The notes below the pieces were generated by a model. The model was not told the DNA's origin and ran no database searches. It saw only the letters and a list, made by a program, of their open reading frames with translations. The translations under genes and the position numbers were made by a program. From Pleurotus ostreatus/Saccharomyces cerevisiae fusant (Eukaryota > Opisthokonta), in NCBI GenBank assembly GCA_024196135.1, contig JAMQCK010000243.1, positions 1 through 34,323 of the forward strand: DNA of 34,323 nucleotides. Direction: 5' to 3'. Below, piece after piece: positions 21,850 to 31,523 of this stretch; position 1 is the stretch's first letter, and every line of letters begins with the position of its first letter.

Positions 21850-23408
21850 GAGAGGCGGGAACAGGAAGATTTTGCCTTCACAGCTGCTGGGGTGGCTGCT
21901 GACATCACTTTCTGAGTAAATGGTGCAGTTCCGGAAAAGGCAAGAACATAGTTCGACGCCGAGTTGTCCTCTGCATTCCGTCAATTGTAGCAGGCTAGGG
22001 TAGGTACAGGACTACCTTCAAGGCCGGATCAGAACAGAGCGAGAACGAGGCATGTGAGGGCTGTTGTGAATGAAGTGACTGTTCGACTTCCCCGATTCCC
22101 GCGAAGAAATGCCACACGAGAGTCCTGAGCCTGACGAACTTGTTGCTACTTACCTGTTGTAAGTACGTGACGTGAACGGTCCTTCCAACTGAGTGCACTC
22201 GTCGACATGTTCCGGCAGCACCGCATGAGGGTCAAGAAGGACGACGACAGAGAGCGTGACGTCACGCTCGACGCGATCACGAGCTGAACGCGTCGGCTAA
22301 TTGCACCTTGCCCGGTCGCGTCCATCACAAACACTCCCACAACCTCAAAATGCTTTCGCGTACATGAGACTCCCAGCTCAGAGCCCTCGTTGACTTCTCG
22401 AAATGGACCCAAGGGCAGCGGCAGCGACAGCCCTCATAGACAACTCAATCGACGAGACATTGGGAGCATTCAAGCAGTTGGAAGTATGCCCTCTGTCGAA
22501 TTCTGTCTGGAATGCAAGCGCTGACACTACTCAATTCTTTTGGCGTGCATATATCCCAGTTCAACCAGATGTAAAGCGGTCTTGTCAATTAAAGCAGATA
22601 TTGCCACAAAAGCGATATCTCAGGTTGTACAGTCGGTCTATCGACTTCCATCCCTCCATACTCATCACAGAGCCGGCCTGAACAACTTCAGAAGCTTTGG
22701 GCTCCTGACTAACAGAGCAACAGTAGACTGAGCAGACTCAGTCGAGCACTTCGCAGAGCCGTGCCATCTCGTGACGAGTCTCGTGATTTCGTTCAACTTT
22801 GTGACTCGAACAGTGACACTGCTCGCGCGTTGCGGTGCGTTCACCAACCCCTCTTGAGCTTAAGATAGTATTTCTTGATCTGTTCATAGCGTTCAGCGGC
22901 TTCGAATATGTTCAAGAACTGCCTTTCATACTTCCCAATGCCTCGTCCGCTCACACGCCGCCACTCACCATATATCCCTCAGGCGAGATCTTTCGTTGAC
23001 ACTGATTAGCGCCACACTCTCATCCAGTAATGTCCACCGGTCCCTCCCTCGCCTCTCTATCCCTTCTTAGACCTTGACCGCCGCAACACCCTGCCTCTCA
23101 CTCGCTCCGACAGAGTTCCGGTGAAGCTCTTCACCCTTTACACCCCCCTGCTGTAGTCAACACAGCAGGACTTCGCACACAGGCTATTCAGCTTCCACGC
23201 CCGGAAAAGCTGCGGGAACGGCCATCGAAGGTGCTGGAACGTCTGCATCTAGGGCCGCAAGCGCCCCGGGGCACCGGACTCGGGGCCACGTGGAGTTTCC
23301 GGGCTACGTGGCAAGGCGTGGCCGGCCAATATTTAGAGCTACGTGTCTTCAAACCCGCGTTCATTCACGGTTACCCTTCTACTTCACTTATCGTCCCGGT
23401 CCTTCGCT
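21850..23408. other. Divergent intergenic region, about 1.6 kb
   Basis: It lies between the F-box gene (leftward) and calnexin (rightward). The right end carries the ACGTG elements of the calnexin promoter. A weak candidate coding piece starts with ATG at 22403 (27 codons beginning MDPRAAAATALID, then a GTATG donor-like site at 22484). A possible acceptor at 22559 leads to a stop after only four codons, so no convincing gene results. No repeat or RNA gene was seen. Confidence 0.45.
23286..23346. promoter_or_regulatory. Three ACGTG elements before calnexin (possible unfolded-protein-response sites)
   Basis: CCACGTGG (23286-23293), CTACGTGG (23304-23311) and CTACGTGT (23339-23346) lie within 61 bases, ending 62 bases before the calnexin ATG. 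The last one is preceded by CCAAT with nine bases between CCAAT and TACGTG, a layout resembling an ER stress element. TACGTG is one of the cores bound by yeast Hac1, and calnexin is a classic unfolded-protein-response target. The sites are seen directly; the regulation is inferred. Confidence 0.5.
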
Positions 23409-25303
23409 ATGCGGAGCGCAGCGTTCTCGGTCCTCGCCGTCGCCGTCTGTGGCGTCGCAGCGCAGGAGAAGCCCGTCTTCAAGGTGCGGACGCGCGCTTA
23501 CTTCCCGCGCAGCGCACGATGCTAACACCTGCACATTAGCCCACGGAGATCAAGGCCCCCTTCATCGAGCAGTTCACCGACGAGTGGTCGTCGCGCTGGA
23601 CTCCCTCGGAGGCGACCAAGAAGACCCCCGTCGGCGGCGAGACTTTCAGCTATGTCGGTGAATGGCAGGTAGAGGAGCCCTTGGTGTCCGTCATCGAGGG
23701 CGACCTCGGCCTCGTCGCGAAGACGAAGGCCGCGCACCACGCCATCTCTGCCCCCTTCCAGGAGACCATCGACTTCTCGGAAAAGCCGCTTGTCGTCCAG
23801 TACGAGGTCAAGTACCAGAAGGGCGGCAACTGCGGTGGCGGCTACATCAAGCTCCTTGAGGATGGTTTCCAGACCAGCGGCAAGGAGTTCGACGACAAGA
23901 CTCCCTGGACCATCATGTTTGGTCCTGACTTGACGTGCCCGGGCACCAAGGTGCGTGTCGTGTTCCCCCACGCTGTTGCGAGTACTCACGTGTCTCGCTT
24001 AGGTTCACTTCATCTTCCGCCACAAGAACCCCATCACTGGGGAGTACGAGGAGAAGCACCTGAAGACTCCCCCCAAGCCTACCATTGAGAAACTCACCAA
24101 CTTGTACACGCTCATTCTTAAGTGCGTTCCCCTTCCTCAGCCATATACTCGCGAGACCTGACGGGTCTTACAGCCCTGACAATACTTACGAAGTTCTCTT
24201 CAACGGCGAGAGCAAGTCCAGCGGCAGCCTCCTCGAGGACTTCAACCCCCCTGTCATGCCCCCCGCCGAGATCGACGACCCCGAGGACAAGAAGCCCGAA
24301 GACTGGGTCGACGCCAAGAAGATCCCCGACCCTGAGGCCACCAAGCCTGCGGACTGGGACGAGGACGCGCCGTACGAGATCCCCGACGAGGACGCCGTCA
24401 AGCCCGAGGGCTGGCTCGATGACGAGCCCCAGTTCATCCCCGACCCCGACGCTGAGAAGCCCGAGGAGTGGGATGACGAGGAGGACGGTGACTGGATCGC
24501 GCCGACCGTGCCCAACCCCAAGTGCGCTGAGGCGCCGGGCTGCGGCGAGTGGAAGCGCCCGAACAAGGCCAACCCGGAGTACAAGGGCAAGTGGTACGCG
24601 CCGATGATCGACAACCCCGAGTACAAGGGCCCGTGGGCGCCGCGCAAGATCCCCAACCCGGACTACTTTGAGGACCTCGAGCCCGTCAAGTCGCTCAAGC
24701 CCATCGTGAGTGCGATTTGTGACCAGGTGCGACATCCGCTGACCCCGCGCAGGGCGGCCTCGGCATCGAGCTCTGGACCATGACCGAGGACATCCTCTTC
24801 GACAACATCTACGTCGGCCACAGCATCGAGGACGCCAACGCCTTCAAGGCCGAGACCTTCGACATCAAGAAGCCCCTCGAGGTCGCCGCGAAGAACAAGA
24901 AGACCGAGGTCGACGACGACGACGAGCTCACCTTCGGCGAGGACCCCATCGGCTTCATCCGCTACAAGGTCCTCGACTTCATCGACCTCGCGCGCCTCGA
25001 TCCCGTCCTCGCGTTCAAGACGAGCCCCGAGACGGGTGCCGCGCTTGGTCTCGCGGCCCTCACGTTCTTCGGTATGATCGCTGCGCTCTTCGGCCTCGTT
25101 GGCGCCCAGCAGAAGCCGGTTGTTACCAAGGTGTGTGAGCTGCGCGACGTGTCGATTACCCATACTCATTGCCCTCCTAGTCCTCGAAGAAGACCGACGC
25201 TCCTTCACCCGACGACAAGGACAAGAAGGAGACTGCCCCGGTCGCCCCTGCAGGAGAGAAGAAGGAAGAGAAGTCGGGTGCCAAGAAGCGTGCTGGCAAG
25301 TAA
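23409..25303 (+). CDS. CNX1: Calnexin, ER membrane lectin chaperone
   Basis: Six exons (23409-23483, 23540-23950, 24003-24121, 24174-24705, 24753-25130, 25181-25303) give 545 aa. Calnexin binds monoglucosylated N-glycoproteins in the ER lumen and retains them for folding. The protein starts with a signal peptide (1-18, [18 protein letters not shown]). The globular lectin domain includes [16 protein letters not shown] and MFGPDLTC. The P-arm has four type-1 repeats from [12 protein letters not shown] to the [11 protein letters not shown] copy, then type-2 repeats (GEWKRP, GKWYAP, GPWAPR). The domain is completed by GIELWTM and DNIYVGHS. A membrane segment (about 474-497, [20 protein letters not shown]) precedes a Lys/Glu-rich cytosolic tail ending KKRAGK. 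The tail is encoded by its own last exon. Introns are 47-56 bases. Length and domain order are normal for fungi. Confidence 0.97.
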
Positions 25304-26048
25304 AAACATTCTGGGTACATAGCACTATCGAAGGGTGCACCGTGTTGCCATGTTTTGCTATAGGTCGTCCTTCGGCCTATTGTTTGTATTTGTGTCGCGC
25401 CACCCGGGCACGTCGGGTGTCGAAGGGGGGCCGGCTTTGCACTTACTTGGGCTTACCTTTCAACGGTCGTTGCGCTTGGAATCTGGGATCAGCACCTGGT
25501 AGCATACATAAGTTATTAGTCTACAGCAAAACAGCTCATAAGCCACGGACTTGACGGAGACGAGACGGAGTGTGAACAACAAGAACAAAGCATCAGAGTT
25601 ACCTAAAGAGGTAATTATTGTCGCGGCCCACGACACCGATACATAACTATGTTCACTTTCAGGCTGGAAGTTTCCATAAAATTATATGTGCATATTCGCA
25701 TAATAGCCTACGTCAAGTAAAATACACGGGTCAGCGGTCAAAAGTAAAGCTACAAGTCCACGGGACGGGCACAAAAAATAAGGTAACCATGCGAAGAACA
25801 TTAGTGGCGCGCGCACTAAGAGTAAAGGTAGCTGACGTATGGAAAACCATGAGCCCAAGGGTGAGTGAAGGTATGAAGGTAGCCTCGAAAGCAAGAAACA
25901 AGCAAACACTATAACGGAGACGCAGCAAAACCGATGGCGACACCCGCACGCCACCTGGCGTGCGAGCCCAAGTCTAAGTTGCGAGCCGAGCACCCCACCG
26001 ACCTCTTCCATTACCACCACCATGTCCTCCATTCCTTCCTTCCACAAA
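25304..26048. other. Convergent 3' intergenic region
   Basis: It separates the calnexin stop from the stop of the minus-strand orphan gene. It is AT-richer in places (25560-25920). Only short frames occur, with no family resemblance. No repeat was noticed. Confidence 0.5.
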
Positions 26049-28481
26049 TCAACACATCCCATACACCTCCCTCTCCGCGGGTGACGGAGACCGCGCCCCT
26101 TCAGGCGGCGGCACGACCGGCACCGCGATACACACCACCCTCCCAATCTTCTCCTTCGCCTTCCCCTGCAGGCTGTCCAGGTCGCGCACCGCCACGCCAC
26201 GACGTCTAGCGAGCACGTTGTGCGTCGCCTTCAGCCGCAGGTACAGCGGGTTCTGCACCACCTTCACCCGTACCGTCGTGCACATACCCGCACCGGCGCT
26301 TGGGGGCACCGCTGCGAGCAGCTGGCGGCGAAGGGGCGAGGGATTGCGACTGCCCAGCCCGTGAGGATTAAAGGGGTTGAACGCGGTGGTCGCGCACTGC
26401 TGCAGGGCGGGGGGCGCGGGGGCGACGAGGGGGATCTCGATCGCGTCCCCATCGTCGTCCGCTGCGAGGAAGTCACTCGCCTGATCCCATCCATCGCCTT
26501 CGACCTGCCGCCGAATGGTGACGTGTCGCGTGGGGAAGACGGTCGACACCTCCGCCTTGCTCGCGCGATAGCCTGGCGCCCGTACCGACCTCCCGCTCCG
26601 CCGCGACGCAGCCCCCTGCTTGCGCCGCGCCGGCTCGTTGAACTCGTACGGCGACGCCGTCGGGACCGATGAGAATAGCAGCGCGCCCGCGTACGCCCGC
26701 TGGAAGTTCTGCGCGTAGGACAGGACCTGCGACACAAGACCCGCCTGCGCGTCAGTCTTGAGGCTGTAGGTCGAAGGCGCGACATCGCCGTCCGCGCGCG
26801 CCGCAGAGCGTGACTCGTGAGCCACGGCCGGCTCCGAGACTGGGAAGGGCAGCGGGCTATCATGCACCGGTACCGGGGTGAGATGGCTGCGGCGATGAGT
26901 CGGGCAATACCTGCGCGTGACTGCGATCTCCGCCGGCTCTGAGACTGTTGGCTTCAGCAACCAGCTCCCCAAGACCGACCTCCTCTTCGGCGGCGACGTG
27001 ACCATTGGTGACGTCGCGGGTGTCGTCAACGCCGTCGACACGCTCGAGAACGATGAAGCCGACGAGAACGACAGCCAAGAGCCCGAGCGCGACGGACCCG
27101 AGGATGTCGAGGACAGCGACCGGCCGGACGTGGTTGACGACACGGACGACGACGACATCGACTTCTCGCAAGCTGGGCACGCGACACTCCCTCTCCTGCT
27201 CACCGCTGCCCCCTTCCCCTTCCATCTCTTCTCTGCCTCCGCTGCAATCACCTCCGCCTCCGTCAACAAACTCGTCAATAACTCCTTCTCTCGTCTCTCC
27301 TTCCTCGTAGGTGTGGCGTGAGGTGTAGAGGGCGAAGGCGAGGATCGTGTATGTGGCAATCGCTCTCCAGAATCGTGAGGGAATAGCTGACCGTGCATGC
27401 TCCTAACGACATCCTTGAACGGCACTACAACCTGCGACATCTCGGGGACAGGCTGATCCATGGACATCGATAGCGACGACTTCTGGCGACTATGACTCGG
27501 CGCCGGCTGCAAGGGTGGGCAGTCGTAGAGCGTGGGCGATCGATGACGGGTCGGAGTCGGTGATGTTCTGGTTGGCGAGAGCTCCGCGTACGACACCACT
27601 GGTCGCTGCCGCCGGCGAAGATTCTGCTTGACCATGAGGATTCGCTCCGCCTCCAAGCGCCTCTCCTCAGCCTCCGCCTCTAGGCGCCTCCTCTCCATCA
27701 TCTCGCGCTCGAATCGCGCGCGCTTCTGCTTGAGGAGCACGGCCTGGCGGCTCTCCGCCATCGCTCTCCTGCCGTCCTCCCACACCTTCTCGCAGGCCTT
27801 CAAGCGCTCCTCGCGTGTTCTGGCAATGATTGTGGCGGGCATAGTCGATGAGCTCGCCACGGCGCAAGGCGCGCTTATATCTTCGACTAGCCGGCCGTTG
27901 GGGACAAAGCAGAAGTCGAAATCTTCGTCCTTGACGGCCGCAATATCCGCTTCTGTTATGTCTCGGTAGCCCTTGAGTTTCAGTAGCAGTATCTTGGCCG
28001 TGTGCATGTCTTCGAGAGCATATGCGGTATGCACCCGGTCCGCGAGTGACACCGGATCAGTGTCAGCGTCCTCGGACGGGGTGGTCGGCGCGGATGGGGT
28101 GGGTGGCGTTGGTGGTGAATTGGGTCGTGATGCGGACAGGTGGGGTGGTGGTGAACATGATCGTGGTGCAGAGGGCAAGGGCTGACGCGTCGTGGCCTTG
28201 AAGGGCACGCTTGTCGGCAGCGCTCTGCACGTCTTGGCGGCTTCGGGGACGAGGACCCGCGCGCTCTGGTGTTGGGTCATCATCTCGCGCTTGTGCGCCA
28301 CATAAGTGTGTTGTCGTTGTTGGTCGTGGCCAGTGGCGGTGGCTAAACGGCGCGCCTGGACCCGGCGCTCCTCTGAGGCCTTGCGGGCGACGGCGGCACG
28401 CGACACCTGGCGTGAGCGTCCGCGGGCCTGTATTCGCTGGGGCGGACCAGGCGGGGCGACGATGGGGAACGACGCAAGCAT
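26049..28481 (-). CDS. Large single-exon protein of unknown function, disordered with a coiled coil
   Basis: An uninterrupted minus-strand frame from the ATG at 28481-28479 to the stop at 26051-26049 encodes 810 aa, and no intron is needed. I do not recognise the family. Visible parts, in order: a basic Arg/Gln-rich N-terminus; a Pro/Ser-rich stretch (about 98-140); a compact, possibly folded block (about 145-205) with YALEDMHTAKILLLKLKGY and FDFCFVPNGRLVEDI; a highly charged coiled-coil segment (about 222-292, EREMMERRRLEAEAEERRLE); a Ser-rich tract (about 440-485); and a C-terminal ordered-looking block (about 745-795) with VRVKVVQNPLYLRLKATHNV. A paired CPAC near 435 could be a metal or redox site but stands alone. 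A scaffold or regulatory role is possible but unproven. It is the only long intronless gene in an intron-rich window. Confidence 0.75.
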   Translation of the reverse strand: MLASFPIVAPPGPPQRIQARGRSRQVSRAAVARKASEERRVQARRLATATGHDQQRQHTYVAHKREMMTQHQSARVLVPEAAKTCRALPTSVPFKATTRQPLPSAPRSCSPPPHLSASRPNSPPTPPTPSAPTTPSEDADTDPVSLADRVHTAYALEDMHTAKILLLKLKGYRDITEADIAAVKDEDFDFCFVPNGRLVEDISAPCAVASSSTMPATIIARTREERLKACEKVWEDGRRAMAESRQAVLLKQKRARFEREMMERRRLEAEAEERRLEAERILMVKQNLRRRQRPVVSYAELSPTRTSPTPTRHRSPTLYDCPPLQPAPSHSRQKSSLSMSMDQPVPEMSQVVVPFKDVVRSMHGQLFPHDSGERLPHTRSSPSPSTPHATPTRKERREKELLTSLLTEAEVIAAEAEKRWKGKGAAVSRRGSVACPACEKSMSSSSVSSTTSGRSLSSTSSGPSRSGSWLSFSSASSFSSVSTALTTPATSPMVTSPPKRRSVLGSWLLKPTVSEPAEIAVTRRYCPTHRRSHLTPVPVHDSPLPFPVSEPAVAHESRSAARADGDVAPSTYSLKTDAQAGLVSQVLSYAQNFQRAYAGALLFSSVPTASPYEFNEPARRKQGAASRRSGRSVRAPGYRASKAEVSTVFPTRHVTIRRQVEGDGWDQASDFLAADDDGDAIEIPLVAPAPPALQQCATTAFNPFNPHGLGSRNPSPLRRQLLAAVPPSAGAGMCTTVRVKVVQNPLYLRLKATHNVLARRRGVAVRDLDSLQGKAKEKIGRVVCIAVPVVPPPEGARSPSPAEREVYGMC

Positions 28482-30716
28482 GTTGGTCAAGTTGGGGGGA
28501 GAAAGGGAAACAGGAGCGGTGCGATTGGGCTGTTATGTATAACATCACTGTAAGGAGATCTGCCTCGAGGCAATCAAGATTGCAACGCACCTTAGCCTGT
28601 GCTATCCTCGTGTATCCGCCTCTAGCTGTGCTCAACAGCGTCCGCAACGTCCGGGCATCGTAAGATTCGGGCTTGACGTCGATGGCGACGGTGACAAGCA
28701 GAATAGAGTGTCGTGCGAACCTTCCAGGCGAGTGATACCGAAAGCGTCACGTGCAGCGGAGACACCTCTTTATCGGCCACGCCGTCGGGGAACACGTCAG
28801 AAATAAGAGTGCGGCGGCGGTTTCTCCCCAAACACTGTTGTCGGAGGCCTCGTCGCGGTTGGGGATAGCCTGGGCAGCGCGCCAGCGAGCTCGCCGCGCT
28901 GCTACATCATCTTCACGGCGGTGGGCAGTGTGCGTGGGACCGAGTACGCGCTTCCCGCTCTTCGGGATCTCATTCCCTTCTGCGGACAGACTCCAGGCGT
29001 TTCGCCGCGACAATCGCGGATGCGCCTTGCAAACACATGGATTCATATCTCTATCTTCGCCTCGTTTTCGCAGGATCTCCAACGGTGGGTGCGCTCGAAG
29101 TCCAGAGAACCCAACTACGACCTTGGCGCTGGGAGAACTCCCGAGGCCCTGGTCGCGGAGGCATGCTGTCTACGCCAGGACCCGAAATTTACCAAGGAAT
29201 ATTCTGCACCGAAATCCGCCCGCTGCGCTATGGTCCGCTTTGCTGGCGTGTCTCTTACCTGCTCGCTTGAGGTCCCGAATTACAGGCTCGAACGGTGTCG
29301 AAACCCCTGGCCCAGTACGTGCCGGAGGCTCTTACTCTGTGCTGACTCTAGCGCTTGAGTTACTGGAGCTCGCCGTATCTCTATGGTTGCTCGTGTCACC
29401 TCATTCATCGCCCTGCGCTATTATAACGAGCGGCGTCCGCCCATCTCACTGCAGATGTTGGCTACCGTACACACCCATACAACCTGTATCAGCGTCCCCA
29501 CGTCCAATCGTGCCACCTCGTCGCTGGCTTCCAGATGCGGCTGTCGGTAGCGTTTGCGACCAAACTCCACTTCGGCCTGTTGAACACTCGCCCAACCTTA
29601 GGCTTCACCGCTATTCATCTCGCCTGATCCTGATTCTGATCTGCTTACTGCGTACGACGTCGCGACGGGCGCTATCCCGCCTTCGTACGCGCTTTCCCGC
29701 CGGACATGACCTGCCGATATATGCGCTTTCGCGGCCACGCCTCACTCGTCCCTCAACGTCACCGATAAGGAGGTCAGTGAACAGCTAGAAGGAAGGCGTG
29801 TGCAAGACCTGGCGCTCGTTCCCACAATAGCTGGTCGTGCGATGTCGAAATGACGCGGCCTCTGGTTGTCTGCCGCCACCGCGTGCCCGACGGCTTTGAC
29901 AGCGCTGGGTACACGACGCTGGACAATGACCAAGCCGCCGCCACCAGTGACCGATAATCACTGGAAAGTACCTATCTGAACCCCGAACGTCAACATGCCC
30001 TTATGCGCCCGCAACATTGACTGCAACGTGTACGCCTCACTGTCCTACCTCCTTATTGCCCTGAGCGATAGCTAATGGTGATTGCTGGATGTAGCAAAGA
30101 TTAAAGATGCCTCAAGCGAAGTTGCAACATGCGTCCTTGATGCCCGGCGAGCAAGCCATCGCTAAGTCAAGCCTAAGTTGACCTTCCAACAACACCGTCG
30201 CACGCGCAACAGCACAGTTAGTAGGTCGCGGCTTGACTCACTCAGATACCTATCGTTCCGAACATCTCGCTCGGAGCATGCTCGGAAGGCGCCTTCCGCC
30301 TGAGTGCTCTTGTAACGCTCTCAAAGATGCGAGTCATCGTCCTCCCGCGTAAGGCAAGTGCAGCCCCCTTCTCCGTCAATCTCCAACTTCCTCTTCCATC
30401 AGCACCCACACCCTTCTCCTCATCCGGTTCGGACGCTATAGAGTGATGATCTGTGGCAACCTCAGAGTTCGACGTTGCATGTACGCACTGAATAGTCAAT
30501 AGAGCAAAATGCCCTCAGCCGCGATGGTCCCACAAGAGTCAAGTTGTTCTCCGCCCACAGATGCGCGCCGCTCCAACGCCGCCGGCTGCTTCCACCCTCC
30601 AGCTTCCCCCGGACCGCCATCGAACTCCGGGCTCACGCGTCTGCCGCCCACCCGCGCTCCGAGCGACAACCCGCCACAAACGGTCGGCCGCGACCACAAG
30701 ACAAGAGGAGCCGCCG

Positions 30717-31523
30717 AATCCACCCTTGCACGTGACCCCAAACGGGGTTAAGTGTCAAAGCGTACGCGGGAAGCGCCGTTGCGTCCGGCGCGACGTCGAC
30801 GTCGCGCCGTATTTATGAGTTTTGGACGTAGGTTTCCCTGAATTATCCTTCCGAGGTTTGTAAGCACGAGTCGAACGCGCGAGGGAGCAAGTCCATCCAG
30901 CGAGCCTGAGCTAGAGGGGGCGAGGCTTTTTTGCGTGCCGGGAAGGGTTTTCGGTGGTAATAAATTTCTATTGAAGCTATTCTATGCACTTTATTACTAC
31001 GCGCGCTACTCTAAGAGACCGGTACGTAGGGGAGGACAACCCAGCGATCGACGCGACGGCACGGCCTGCTCGACAGGGCCATGTCGACGCGTCTCCGTGC
31101 GAGGTTATGTGGGGGTGGGGGTGCGGGGTGTTGGGACGCGTTTGTGAACGCGTATATGCGTCCGGCGACGTCGGCGACGTCGTCCCCGCCGCTAGTCGAC
31201 CGTCGACGCGCGGTTGAGCCGCGACGTGCGCGTATGGGCTGCTCAGCATCATTCCCCGGCGCGTCGGACGCGTGGCATGCGCGACGCCCGCGTCCTGGGT
31301 GACAGGGCGCGTTTGCGACGCGTCGACGGGAGCGGCAACGTCGACGACGACGCGGGGACGGTGGTGGTTGGGAGCAAGGAGGTCACGGGACCTTGTTGAC
31401 TGCGAGGCGCCAAACGAAAAGCAATAAATGAAAGAATGCATTAACGATAAACGAAGGAATAATGGCCGCGCGTCCGGAGCGCGTGGCCATTTCCCCATTA
31501 GGGGTCACGTGCAAGGGTGGATT
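30717..31523. repeat. 807-bp structure bounded by 31-bp inverted repeats
   Basis: Bases 30717-30747 and 31493-31523 are reverse complements at 29 of 31 positions, with a perfect 23-bp outer core (AATCCACCCTTGC, then ACGTGACCCC). Each arm ends inward in a small hairpin, CCCC-AAAC-GGGG on the left and CCCC-ATTA-GGGG on the right. The arms contain the E-box CACGTG. No transposase and no clear target-site duplication are visible, so it may be a degraded non-autonomous element or two separate copies of a dispersed repeat in opposite orientation. Confidence 0.6.
30786..30809. repeat. Perfect 24-bp palindrome
   Basis: The half-site CGGCGCGACGTC is followed directly by its reverse complement with no spacer. 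It lies 38 bases inside the left arm of the 30717-31523 structure. A looser palindrome (31464-31488, GGCC at both ends around TCCGGA) lies next to the right arm. The function is unknown. Confidence 0.7.

Noticed and set aside
28751..29788. Open frame of 345 codons on the plus strand
   Set aside because: It starts at a GTG, has no ATG near its start, shows Arg/Ser/Leu-biased low-information composition and resembles no family. Long chance frames are common in GC-rich DNA.
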